DNA from: a virus
DNA: 64,000 bases
Virus record (IMG/VR): IMGVR_UViG_3300033571_022590
Span: 1-64,000 of that record
Reading direction: 5' to 3' (one strand)
Position 1 is the first letter of the stretch, and each line of letters begins with the position of its first letter. The position numbers were made by a program, and so were the translations under genes. Shown in pieces: positions 43,630 through 52,450 of the stretch. The notes below the pieces were generated by a model. It had not been told where the DNA came from and searched no databases. It saw only the letters and a program-made list of their open reading frames with translations.

Positions 43630-44962
43630 TTTAGAATTTCGTCGTCAAGTATTGGACACTAAAAGTGCCAGCTTTTGTGCGGCCAAATGGTACAATGCCA
43701 CCATATGGTTGGGCTCAGGTCAGACCACTAGTTGCCATCATCCACCAGCACACACTATTGGAGAAGAGTTTCGAATCAACCCGCGGGCAATTCATAACAC
43801 TGCTCAAAAAAAAGAAGATCGTCGCATGATGTTGGCTGGTGAAAGACCACCTGGATGCGAGTACTGCTGGAAGATCGAAGACATGGGCGTGGATGCTGTG
43901 AGTGATCGTGTGTACAAAAGCAAAATTTATCCTATCGAGGCCCTGGATCAAGCATTTGGCACACCGGTCGAAGCCGACGTGAATCTTCGCACGCTGGAAA
44001 TTGCTTTCGATCGCACTTGTCAATTTGCCTGCTCGTACTGTAATCCAGCGTTCAGTAGCACCTGGGTCAAGGACATCAAGAACAACGGAGCCTATGAAAA
44101 TTTAATCAGCGACGGGCGCAATCATTTTACACACGAACACGACAGTGCTCAACTCTATCGCTTTGGCGAAACCAATCCCTATGTTGAAGCCTTTTTTGCC
44201 TGGTGGGAAACAGACCTGCATCGTACTTTGCAAGAATTAAGAATCACTGGCGGTGAACCAACCATGAGTGGCGAGCTATGGAAGTTGATTGATTGGTTCA
44301 AAGACAATCAAGGCAAGAGCCAAACACGCTTGGCCATCAACTCAAATCTGGGCATGGATCGTCTCCGGTTGTTGGACTTTATCAAACGTGTGGAAGGTAT
44401 TCCGCACCTGGAAATTTACACCAGCATGGAAGCCACTGATGCTCAAGCCGAATACATCAGAGATGGTCTGGATTACGATCTATGGATGCACAATGTACAA
44501 GAATTGTTGGAACACGATGACATACGTGCTGTGCATTGTATGTGTACTATCAACGCCCTGTGCCTGGACAGCCTACCAGATCTGCTGGATCAATTGATGC
44601 GACTCAAACAGGTTTATACCCGTGAGCGTGTGAACTTTACATTGAACATATTGAGATTCCCCAGCTTCCAGAGTGCCCTGGTCCTGCCAGATGCCATACG
44701 TACACAGTACAGACACAATCTTGAAACCTGGTTGAAACTCAATCAAGCCAATCCCTTGTTGCACGAGCATGAAATCAATCACATGCAGAGATTGATCGAC
44801 TATCTTGATGTGGTCAAGACCCCGCACAGTGACACATTTGAAATGCCAAAACTGCACAACGATTTTAAAAAATTCTATCAACAATATGATCAACGACGCA
44901 ACAAAAACTTTGTTGATACTTTTCCTAACCTAGCCGATTGGTTCAATGACATACCAGTATAA
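43622..44962 (+). CDS. radical SAM protein 3 (twitch-type, HPP subfamily)
   Basis: 446 aa, paralog of radical SAM 2. N-terminal TTSCHHPPAHTI and GCEYCWKIED; core motif CQFACSYC (Cys133, Cys137, Cys140); LRITGGEPTMSGELW; LAINSNLG; LEIYTSMEATDAQAEYIRDG; C-terminal FYQQYDQRRNKNFVDTFP. All SAM and Fe-S residues are present. Tandem paralogs with conserved N-terminal clusters suggest sequential modification of one substrate class. That is an inference. Overlaps both neighbours. Confidence 0.85.
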   Translation: MNDLEFRRQVLDTKSASFCAAKWYNATIWLGSGQTTSCHHPPAHTIGEEFRINPRAIHNTAQKKEDRRMMLAGERPPGCEYCWKIEDMGVDAVSDRVYKSKIYPIEALDQAFGTPVEADVNLRTLEIAFDRTCQFACSYCNPAFSSTWVKDIKNNGAYENLISDGRNHFTHEHDSAQLYRFGETNPYVEAFFAWWETDLHRTLQELRITGGEPTMSGELWKLIDWFKDNQGKSQTRLAINSNLGMDRLRLLDFIKRVEGIPHLEIYTSMEATDAQAEYIRDGLDYDLWMHNVQELLEHDDIRAVHCMCTINALCLDSLPDLLDQLMRLKQVYTRERVNFTLNILRFPSFQSALVLPDAIRTQYRHNLETWLKLNQANPLLHEHEINHMQRLIDYLDVVKTPHSDTFEMPKLHNDFKKFYQQYDQRRNKNFVDTFPNLADWFNDIPV

Positions 44963-46205
44963 CAGTGCAGACCTAGTCAAGCCGGTAGAGCTGACTGAAC
45001 GTGAAGAATTTTTACTAAAAGATAGTAAAACATTCTGCATCTATCCTTGGATACACTTGCATGCCTATCCCACAGGTGAAGCCTATCCTTGTTGCCATGC
45101 TGAAATGAAACCCGGGGTTGTAGGAAACTGTCGCGAAAAAACCCTGGCAGAGATATGGGTTGACGAACCCATGCAACGACTACGCAAAGACATGCTGACA
45201 GAAACACCCAACCCGGCATGCACAAGATGTTATGAACAAGAACAAGCCGGATTCTTCAGTGGCAGAAAAAGTGCCAACAAGCATCACGGACACCATATCA
45301 AGAAGTTGGAATCAAATCCATTTGAGATGACCTACTGGGACATACGATTCAGTAACTTGTGCAATCTCAGTTGTCGTAGTTGCGGGCATATTTTCAGTAG
45401 TAGTTGGTACCAAGATCAAGCTGTGCTGGCTGGCCCTGAATGGAAGAGCAACAATAAGCCTTTGAACTATGCTGGACGTACCGAAACCGACATCTGGGAA
45501 CAATTGATTCCGCATCTTGATCATGTGGAACAGATTTACTTTGCCGGTGGCGAACCGCTCATGATGGAAGAGCATTACAACATTCTTGAGGAACTAGAAC
45601 GCCGTGGCAGGTTTGATGTGCGTTTGATTTACAACACCAACTTCACACACGTCAAGCTCAAAGATCGCTGGGTGTTTGATTATTGGAAAAAGTTTAAATC
45701 AGTGGCAGTGGGTGCCAGCTTGGATGCCATGGGTCTGCGTGCCGAATACATTAGGAAAGGCACAGTATGGAAGACGGTTGAAAACAATCGACGCCAGATG
45801 CTGTTGGAATGTCCACATGTGGACTTTTATATCAGCCCCACCCTCAGTATATTAAATGCCTGGCACCTGCCCGATTTCCATCGTGACTGGAGCGAAAAAG
45901 GTCTGATCAGACCACAGGATCTCAACGTGAACATACTGCAAGACCCGGCCTACTATCGCATAGATATCGCACCTACGGAATACAAACAGAAGTTGCGTAA
46001 AAAGTTTGAAGAACATCTGGCATGGTTACAATCACAAGACATGTTGAATCGTGCCAGCGTGGGATTTGAAAGTGCCATAAACTTCTTGATGAACACTGAC
46101 AACACTGCACTGATACCCAAGTTTTGGGACAAGACCAATCAACTTGATAGCATACGCAATGAAAATCTATTGCGAGTCATTCCTGAACTTGAGGCTCTTA
46201 AATGA
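44946..46205 (+). CDS. radical SAM protein 4 (twitch-type, CxxPW subfamily)
   Basis: 419 aa. The N-terminal domain differs from proteins 2 and 3: FCIYPWIHLHAYPTGEAYPC, CHAEMKPG and ACTRCYEQEQAG. Core: DIRFSNLCNLSCRSCG (Cys139, Cys143, Cys146), IYFAGGEPLMMEEHYNIL, LIYNTNFT, VGASLDAMGLRAEYIRKG. CxxPW...PCC is the pattern of the twitch/SPASM-type radical SAM proteins known from many T4-like phages, function unknown. Overlaps radical SAM 3 by 17 bp and radical SAM 5 by ATGA. Confidence 0.85.
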   Translation: MTYQYNSADLVKPVELTEREEFLLKDSKTFCIYPWIHLHAYPTGEAYPCCHAEMKPGVVGNCREKTLAEIWVDEPMQRLRKDMLTETPNPACTRCYEQEQAGFFSGRKSANKHHGHHIKKLESNPFEMTYWDIRFSNLCNLSCRSCGHIFSSSWYQDQAVLAGPEWKSNNKPLNYAGRTETDIWEQLIPHLDHVEQIYFAGGEPLMMEEHYNILEELERRGRFDVRLIYNTNFTHVKLKDRWVFDYWKKFKSVAVGASLDAMGLRAEYIRKGTVWKTVENNRRQMLLECPHVDFYISPTLSILNAWHLPDFHRDWSEKGLIRPQDLNVNILQDPAYYRIDIAPTEYKQKLRKKFEEHLAWLQSQDMLNRASVGFESAINFLMNTDNTALIPKFWDKTNQLDSIRNENLLRVIPELEALK

Positions 46206-47422
46206 ACTTGCCACACGATCAATTTTGTGTATTACCTTGGATCAGCTTAGAAGCCAGTCCCATTGGCACTGTGAGACCTTGTTGTTTAGCTGACGACGAA
46301 ATTGTAGATGAACAAGGCGAAAAATTCAATTTGTCTTCAGCCAACTTTGGAAGCATACAATCTAGTCGTCACATGACACAGCTCAGACAAGATTTCTTGT
46401 CGGGTAAAAAACCACAAACTTGTAGAAAGTGTTGGAACGAAGAACGTGCTGGTCGTACCAGCAAACGCATGCACACTCTTGACAGACTCAAACATATTTT
46501 GCCCGATCAGGAGTGGACGCAGGATGCCAAACCCTTGATGTTCTTGGATCTCAAATTGGGCAATATCTGTAATTTGAAATGTAGAATTTGTGGCTCCTGG
46601 AGCTCCAGTCAATTTGCCACAGAAGAATTGGCTGACATGCCTTTGGAAACCGACAAAAAAACTACCTTTCCCTATCAAATGTTGCGTGCGGGATCATGGC
46701 CCAGAGACAACAAACAATTTTGGCAACAAATTGACCAGCACCTACACGATATTAGGTACATTGAATTCACTGGTGGTGAACCATTCATGATTCAAGAACA
46801 CTTTGACATGTTGCAAGGCATAGTAGATCGCGGCATTGCGCATCAAGTGGAAATACACTACAACACCAATGGCACTCAATGGCCCGAACAGGCCGAACAA
46901 ATATGGCAACATTTTCGCACAGTGGAAATTGCATTCAGCATCGATGACATTGGTGAAAGATTTGAATATCAACGTAGCAACGCTGTCTGGACTGAAGTAT
47001 GTGCGAATCTTGAAAAATTCAACAAGTTAAAACAGCGACATTCAAATATTGTGCTACAAATTTGTACCACAGTGAATGTTTTCAACATACGGTATCTTGA
47101 TCAAGTGGCTGCTTGGATTGACTCTCATAAAGAAAATTTTAACTTTGTGTACTGGAATATCATGCATGATGCCTGGTATTTCAGTATTTCTACCTTGCCA
47201 GACACAGTGAAAAAATCCTTGACAGAATACTTGACGTCTGTTGCGATACCAGAACAGTACAAATCAGAAATTCAAGGCATAATTGAATTTATGAATCGTG
47301 GTGCTTCCACAGATGGATTCATGTTAAAATTAAAAATAAAAGATCTAGATCGCAAGCGCGGTCAAAATCTTGCTCTAGTAGAGCCAGAGTTTGCTCAATT
47401 GATTGACTATGCCGGCCCCTAA
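46202..47422 (+). CDS. radical SAM protein 5 (twitch-type, CxxPW subfamily)
   Basis: 406 aa. N-terminal FCVLPWISLEASPIGTVRPC, CLADDE and TCRKCWNEERAG; core ICNLKCRICG (Cys123, Cys127, Cys130); IEFTGGEPFMIQEHFDML; IHYNTNGTQWPEQ; VEIAFSIDDIGERFEYQRS. All cluster ligands kept. The SxDxxGxRxEYxR strand, shared with proteins 4 and 6, likely lines the SAM pocket. Middle gene of three tandem CxxPW paralogs, ATGA-coupled to the first and overlapping the third by 14 bp. Confidence 0.85.
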   Translation: MNLPHDQFCVLPWISLEASPIGTVRPCCLADDEIVDEQGEKFNLSSANFGSIQSSRHMTQLRQDFLSGKKPQTCRKCWNEERAGRTSKRMHTLDRLKHILPDQEWTQDAKPLMFLDLKLGNICNLKCRICGSWSSSQFATEELADMPLETDKKTTFPYQMLRAGSWPRDNKQFWQQIDQHLHDIRYIEFTGGEPFMIQEHFDMLQGIVDRGIAHQVEIHYNTNGTQWPEQAEQIWQHFRTVEIAFSIDDIGERFEYQRSNAVWTEVCANLEKFNKLKQRHSNIVLQICTTVNVFNIRYLDQVAAWIDSHKENFNFVYWNIMHDAWYFSISTLPDTVKKSLTEYLTSVAIPEQYKSEIQGIIEFMNRGASTDGFMLKLKIKDLDRKRGQNLALVEPEFAQLIDYAGP

Positions 47423-48716
47423 GCAAAGACCTGAAACCCTGTGCATGGCTCCGTGGACGCATACCTATCTTAGTCCACAGACCGAACGGCGCATGTGTTG
47501 TGCCAGCCGAGAACCTGCGCAAAACTTTGAGCAGTACATAGACACGTCCTCAGGCACAGGCGAATATAGTCCCGTGGCTCTTGATGAACACTGGAATAGT
47601 GAACACATGAGAAGTGTGCGACTGCGTATGATGCGTGGGGAAACCCTGCCCGAATGTGAAGTATGCAACAACAAGTTATTGAACACTGATGTATATCGAG
47701 ACTATTTCAATAGACTGTTCGAGCACAAGTATGAGGAATGCATGCGTGCTACGGATCGCTATGGATTTACCAAGGTGCGCCCTGTGAGCTGGGATTATAG
47801 ATTCAGTAACCTATGTAATTTTAAATGCAGAATGTGTGGAGACATGTTGAGCTCTAGCTGGGAAACTGAACAGCGTCAACATGACATGATTGACTGGTCA
47901 GATAAAAAAAATACCTGGATGCGTCCTGAGGTTCGTGAACGTATTTCACTCTATCAAGACACGCAAATTGAACATGAATTTGCACTGGCTGTGGAACAAC
48001 ATCGAGTAGAAGAAGTGTATTGGGTCGGTGGTGAGCCACTCATGTATGAACAGCACTGGCGTTATATGCGTCGTATCATCGAACTAGGCGATGGTCCTCG
48101 AGTGTATGCCAGATACAACACAAATCTCAGCAGGATAGACTACAAAGGAACAAATCTTTACACAGACATTTTGGCACACATACGTGATTGGCAGATATGT
48201 GCCAGTCTGGATGGGACTGGAGCCACCGGTGAATACATTAGAACAGGCTTAAACTCTGAATCCTGGTTGGCAAATTTTGTGCAAGGTCGTCGGCTGGCCT
48301 CTCATCGCAGGCAAATGCGTATAGACTTTACTTTGACTTTGCCAGGACTTTTCCAAGTCGAGAACATAAACAGTCTTGCACAAAGTCTAGATGTAGATGT
48401 TCTAGCCAAGGTTGTTTTCAGTTTTACACCAGACATTATCATGAGTCCTTTGGCCTTGCCTAGACAGTTATTAGACGATACAGTAGACCGTTTGGCGGAT
48501 CGTATACCAGCCGGTGCCTTGAAGGATGTGTTGTTACAGCTCAAACAGCGACCTACATTTGCGGAACAATGGCCCACTGAGTGGCAGGCTGGACTTGCAA
48601 AAGGCAAGCGTCGTGTGTTAAAATTAGAACAAATACGTGGTGATACCTATACCATGGCAGATATACTCAGACCCAATCAGGAAATATATGACTGGTACCA
48701 AGCAATCGCTACTTGA
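47409..48716 (+). CDS. radical SAM protein 6 (twitch-type, CxxPW subfamily)
   Basis: 435 aa. N-terminal LCMAPWTHTYLSPQTERRMC, CASREP and CEVCNNKLL; core FSNLCNFKCRMCG (Cys136, Cys140, Cys143); VYWVGGEPLMYEQHWRYM; ARYNTNLSRI; ICASLDGTGATGEYIRTG. Start ATG 47409; the TTG two codons upstream is less likely. Last of the six radical SAM genes. It overlaps the next gene by 29 bp. Confidence 0.85.
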   Translation: MPAPKQRPETLCMAPWTHTYLSPQTERRMCCASREPAQNFEQYIDTSSGTGEYSPVALDEHWNSEHMRSVRLRMMRGETLPECEVCNNKLLNTDVYRDYFNRLFEHKYEECMRATDRYGFTKVRPVSWDYRFSNLCNFKCRMCGDMLSSSWETEQRQHDMIDWSDKKNTWMRPEVRERISLYQDTQIEHEFALAVEQHRVEEVYWVGGEPLMYEQHWRYMRRIIELGDGPRVYARYNTNLSRIDYKGTNLYTDILAHIRDWQICASLDGTGATGEYIRTGLNSESWLANFVQGRRLASHRRQMRIDFTLTLPGLFQVENINSLAQSLDVDVLAKVVFSFTPDIIMSPLALPRQLLDDTVDRLADRIPAGALKDVLLQLKQRPTFAEQWPTEWQAGLAKGKRRVLKLEQIRGDTYTMADILRPNQEIYDWYQAIAT

Positions 48717-49743
48717 TGTTGTAGAAATAGATCTAGGTACCGCAGAAGATCGTTTGCGTGTGTATGCCAACATCTATGACAACAGTCTCAGTCGCAAATG
48801 GCTAGCGGCCTTGAATGATTTGCTGATCAATCAATACCACCTGGAAAAGAACTACTGTTTTTTTGGATTTGCCGATGGTCCCAGGAACGGACCTTATCTG
48901 TTAGAACAAATCAATAACAGTATACAAGCTATTAACAAGTCCGGTATAGGCTATCACATTGACGATTATTTTGATATGGCCAACAGTGTGGATGAGTCAG
49001 ACGATGTTGATCACAATCATTTCAATCAACTACACAGATACTTTGAAGACTTGCAAGGCGGCAGTGGCCACATCAGTGATTACTACTGGCAAGCTGACAA
49101 CGCCACACGTTGGCATATTAGACAACTGAACTTGTTGTGCCATGAATTTGAAAGTTGGCAACTGAGCTGGCGGAAAAAACACACGGCACCGATGTGGCAA
49201 CGACCCAGCCAACTCATGTGCTGGCTGAGTGCGCCACGTTTTGTTTTAGATGAAGCGGATTACGAACTGTTTGGCATAGAAACAATAAATCGTAGCCTGG
49301 GCGGAGTATATGTAGGCGTCAACAAAGCAGTTGGCAAACATCACTGGGAAGTGTTTCAGGATGAAGGCCGCGACAGCAGGATAGGCGAGCTGACTACTAC
49401 CAGCCTTAAAGCTCAAACTGAAGCCGCTGGAGACTTTGACATAGAGTGGGCCAACAATCCAGGCACATTTCCTTGGCAGATAAAACAACTAAAAGAGTTT
49501 CGCGAATGGCTAACGGTCAATGGCTTTGATCCCGAAGATCGTAGCTTGACCATTGGACATCCGCAGGTGGGACAAGTGGATTTAATCCGCAGTTTTGGCT
49601 CGGAAGATTATCAAGAGATTTGGGCGCAGTTAAATACTCATTTAAATGTGCATGCTATTCGCACCAGCACTGCACGTGCCACTTATGAATATTTGTGGTC
49701 TGACCCAGACTACATGCAACAACAACTGAGGAACATGAAATGA
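48688..49743 (+). CDS. protein of unknown function downstream of the radical SAM genes
   Basis: 351 aa, not recognised. Acidic N-terminus (LLDVVEIDLGTAEDRLRVYA), FFGFADGPRNGPYLLEQINN, an Asp/His-rich stretch (DDYFDMANSVDESDDVDHNH), then GVYVGVNKAVGKHHWEVFQD, GRDSRIGELTTTSLKAQTEA and FDIEWANNPGTFPWQI. Many Trp and His residues, no Cys motif, no membrane segment. The start at ATG 48688 has AGGAA 5 nt upstream. Position in the operon suggests a partner or acceptor-handling protein for the radical SAM enzymes. That is only context. Confidence 0.6.
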   Translation: MTGTKQSLLDVVEIDLGTAEDRLRVYANIYDNSLSRKWLAALNDLLINQYHLEKNYCFFGFADGPRNGPYLLEQINNSIQAINKSGIGYHIDDYFDMANSVDESDDVDHNHFNQLHRYFEDLQGGSGHISDYYWQADNATRWHIRQLNLLCHEFESWQLSWRKKHTAPMWQRPSQLMCWLSAPRFVLDEADYELFGIETINRSLGGVYVGVNKAVGKHHWEVFQDEGRDSRIGELTTTSLKAQTEAAGDFDIEWANNPGTFPWQIKQLKEFREWLTVNGFDPEDRSLTIGHPQVGQVDLIRSFGSEDYQEIWAQLNTHLNVHAIRTSTARATYEYLWSDPDYMQQQLRNMK

Positions 49744-49841
49744 AATGGATTCGTAATCTCATCGAACGTATACGTCTTGAAATACGCTATAGAAAAAAAC
49801 TAAAAGAACTACGCAAACGCGATCCGTTCATTTATAAATGA
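49740..49841 (+). CDS. 33-aa highly basic conserved phage peptide
   Basis: 34 codons including stop, starting in an ATGA overlap and ending in another. The peptide begins MKWIRNLIERIRLEIRYRKK and ends KRDPFIYK. It is an amphipathic Arg/Lys-rich helix. I recall a very similar peptide next to a DUF1289 gene in T4-like cyanophages, which argues that it is real and is not specific to this cluster. It could bind nucleic acid or membrane. Function unknown. Confidence 0.6.
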   Translation: MKWIRNLIERIRLEIRYRKKLKELRKRDPFIYK

Positions 49842-49996
49842 TCACTCCTTGTGTAAACATCTGTATCATGACCAATGGCGTGTGCGAAGGGTGTGGTCGC
49901 ACCATTGATGAAATTGCAGAGTGGACCTTGTATACCGATCAAGAGCGGCTGACAATCATGCAAAGACTAGGACATGAGCAACATACTGGGAATTAG
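49838..49996 (+). CDS. DUF1289-type small Cys-rich protein
   Basis: 52 aa: TPCVNICIM then VCEGCGRTIDEIAEW then RLTIMQRLG. The spacing Pro-Cys-x3-Cys...Cys-x2-Cys-Gly-Arg-Thr-x2-Glu-Ile-x2-Trp is the DUF1289 signature, four Cys likely holding Zn or an Fe-S cluster. ATGA-coupled to the 33-aa gene and overlapping the carbamoyltransferase by 23 bp. Proteins of this family are common in proteobacteria and phages without a defined role. Confidence 0.8.
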   Translation: MITPCVNICIMTNGVCEGCGRTIDEIAEWTLYTDQERLTIMQRLGHEQHTGN

Positions 49997-51428
49997 TGCT
50001 GGATTTCATGATGCTGCTGTTACAGTAATTGATCGCCATGGCGACATACTGTTTGCTGCACACAGTGAGCGTTTTAGCAAGAAAAAAAATGATGCCAATC
50101 TGCATCCTAATCTCATGATGGACGCTATGCATTACGGTGATATCAATCACATTGCGTACTATGAACGTCCCTGGCTAAAACAATTACGTAGACTACGAAG
50201 TGGCGAAGGCATACAGTGGGATCAACTCACTGTCAAACAAATATTAACAAAACAACTGGGGTCAGCTGTGTGGCCTCAAATAAGCACTCACAATCATCAC
50301 CTGTGCCATGCGGCTGCAGGTTTTCAAACCAGCCCATATGATCGTGCCACATGTGTGGTCATAGATGCCATTGGCGAATTTGACACAGTTTCAATCTGGG
50401 GAGCAGAATATGATAGTAAAAATCAAGCAAAGTATAAGAAACTTTGGAGCCAGAGTTACCCGAGGAGCATCGGGCTCTTTTATAGTGCAATTACTCAGCG
50501 AGTTGGCCTACACCCGCTAGATGAGGAATACATCACCATGGGCATGTCCGCTTGGGGTCAGCCACGATATGTAGCGGAATGTCGCGCCCTGTTGGCGGAT
50601 AACCTGCACATAGGCATAGACCCCAACTGGTTGCCTGACGCAGTCAATGAAGACATAGCTGCATCAGCACAGATTTTAACAGAAGAATTGATATATACGA
50701 TTATACGTCGTGCTAAGGATTTTGATTGGAGCACCAATCTGGTGTACCAAGGCGGCGTGGCTTTGAACTGTCTTGCTAATAGAAAACTCGGTGAATATTT
50801 TGAAAACATTTGGATCATGCCTGCTCCTGGCGATAGTGGCAATAGTCTTGGCGCTGCCGCATTGGCCCACGGAAAACGTTTACGCTGGAGGCATGCGTTT
50901 CTTGGCCACGAAATCCCAGGAGAATATCCTGTTGGCGCCGTCGTTGATCATCTACTATCAAATCAGATCGCTGGAGTTGCTAGTGGACGAGCCGAGTTTG
51001 GACCTCGAGCCCTGGGAAACCGAAGCCTCCTCGCCGACCCCCGAGGAATACATATAAAGGATCAAGTCAATGCGATCAAACGCCGCCAAAAGTTTAGACC
51101 ATTTGCGCCAGTTATCCTCTCAGAGCATGTGGATGAATTTTTTGATATGCCCCGGGGTTGGAGTAGCAGTCCTTATATGCAGTCAATCGCAACTTGTCGC
51201 CGTCCTGACTTATTTCCTGCTATCTGTCATGTGGACAACACTAGCCGAGTACAGACTGTTGCGGCTGACGGCTCAGGCATTAGACGTCTCTTAGAGGCCT
51301 GGTATGCACGCACAGGCTGTCCCATGTTGCTGAACACCAGCTTGAACATACGCGGTGAACCCATGGTCAATGATCGTCGAGATGCAGATAGATTCGAACA
51401 ACTATACGGTGTGAAAGTTTTTAGTTAA
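49974..51428 (+). CDS. NodU/CmcH/TobZ-family O-carbamoyltransferase
   Basis: 484 aa. N-terminal Kae1-like domain: ILGISAGFHDAAVTVID, then NHHLCHAAAGF (His-x3-His metal site) and VVIDAIGEFDTVS. Then YQGGVALNCLANRKLGE, MPAPGDSGNSLGAAALAHG, and the C-terminal signature GRAEFGPRALGNRSLLADPR with FRPFAPVIL and LNTSLNIRGEPMV. The family makes carbamoyl-adenylate from carbamoyl phosphate and ATP and transfers carbamoyl to a hydroxyl of a sugar, antibiotic or nodulation factor. Slightly shorter than bacterial members (about 550-570 aa). Last gene of the plus operon; its stop overlaps the stop of the convergent amidinotransferase. Confidence 0.92.
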   Translation: MSNILGISAGFHDAAVTVIDRHGDILFAAHSERFSKKKNDANLHPNLMMDAMHYGDINHIAYYERPWLKQLRRLRSGEGIQWDQLTVKQILTKQLGSAVWPQISTHNHHLCHAAAGFQTSPYDRATCVVIDAIGEFDTVSIWGAEYDSKNQAKYKKLWSQSYPRSIGLFYSAITQRVGLHPLDEEYITMGMSAWGQPRYVAECRALLADNLHIGIDPNWLPDAVNEDIAASAQILTEELIYTIIRRAKDFDWSTNLVYQGGVALNCLANRKLGEYFENIWIMPAPGDSGNSLGAAALAHGKRLRWRHAFLGHEIPGEYPVGAVVDHLLSNQIAGVASGRAEFGPRALGNRSLLADPRGIHIKDQVNAIKRRQKFRPFAPVILSEHVDEFFDMPRGWSSSPYMQSIATCRRPDLFPAICHVDNTSRVQTVAADGSGIRRLLEAWYARTGCPMLLNTSLNIRGEPMVNDRRDADRFEQLYGVKVFS

Positions 51429-52450
51429 AGATAAGTTTCAAGACCGCCACGTCTGCGTAAATCCTGAGTGCAACAACTTATGCCACCATCCCAAAAATAA
51501 CTGTGACGCAGTTCTGAAATAATAGGGTTGATTCGGTGACGTTTGCAGTAATCAAATACTTCGCGATTGTAGGCACTGAATATCACATTTTCTTCATCTA
51601 GCACAAGACAGTTGACATCAAACACCGTTTCAGCCACAAAGCCAGTCCACTTGTTCAAATAGGTGTCTACAAATTGAGTGAACTCAGGTGTGGGAGTTTG
51701 TCCTTGCACATACCAGGCCCCAGGATTTGATTCGTATTTGAACTTGCCTACCTCCATGGCGGCCCAAATTGAACTATCCCAGATTTTACATATATCCCAG
51801 CCAGGAAAATCTCTGGCAAGATCAAGATTAACATCGTGCTTGCTGCTCAACAACACGCCTGGCTTGAGAATAGCAAACACGGCATCGCCGTGACCATCTG
51901 TGACAGCTTCGTGTATTCTATACTCTGGCCCCAGCACATTGTCCACAATCCAGCGTGTTTGTTCTGGCTTCAAGAAATCACTGTTGTCAAAAAACACATC
52001 ACGGCCCACACGCACAATACACGAAGCCGACGCACCATTCAAGATACAATCTGGATCCCAAGCACTGCGATGTGGGTTAACCACCGATTCTGAAAACTTG
52101 GTGCAGACCTTGTCCAGTTCTGGCACTGCCAACACACGCAACAAACGATCACCTAGAGTAATTTGCCAATCTCTGGGAGTCAAGGGCGGTAGTGGAGCTC
52201 CCCCGCCTTCGGTTTGAAACCACACAAATTCATCTTTGTTAGGCAGTTCAGGTCTGTGAACCAGGGCACCATACTGTTCAATTGTACGTTGCAGATTGTC
52301 AAGATCTTCCTGGGTTTCAGCCAGGATCTGTTGTAGTTGACAGCGTACCTGAGCATTGTCAATGAAATCAAAGTAATCGGGCGTGTAAGCACGACCCACA
52401 ATGACTTCTTCAAGTGGTTGCCACGAGGTGTATGAATTAACTTTGGCCAT
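51425..52450 (-). CDS. amidinotransferase (glycine/inosamine amidinotransferase family)
   Basis: 341 aa, pentein fold. SYTSWQPLEEVIVGRAYTP, CIVRVGRDVFFDNSDF, TDGHGDAVFAILKPGVLLSS (catalytic His region) and C-terminal DGGISCCTQDLRRRGG. The last aligns with GGFHCWTCDVRRRG of animal glycine amidinotransferase, placing the nucleophile at Cys326 and showing Ser instead of His at 325. The usual Ala-Asp-Phe before RxGRD is not evident (SASC here), so activity should be checked. Such enzymes move the amidino group of arginine to an amine, for example in streptomycin (StrB). Overlaps the upstream TEK gene by 14 bp; converges on the carbamoyltransferase. Confidence 0.82.
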   Translation of the reverse strand: MAKVNSYTSWQPLEEVIVGRAYTPDYFDFIDNAQVRCQLQQILAETQEDLDNLQRTIEQYGALVHRPELPNKDEFVWFQTEGGGAPLPPLTPRDWQITLGDRLLRVLAVPELDKVCTKFSESVVNPHRSAWDPDCILNGASASCIVRVGRDVFFDNSDFLKPEQTRWIVDNVLGPEYRIHEAVTDGHGDAVFAILKPGVLLSSKHDVNLDLARDFPGWDICKIWDSSIWAAMEVGKFKYESNPGAWYVQGQTPTPEFTQFVDTYLNKWTGFVAETVFDVNCLVLDEENVIFSAYNREVFDYCKRHRINPIISELRHSYFWDGGISCCTQDLRRRGGLETYL

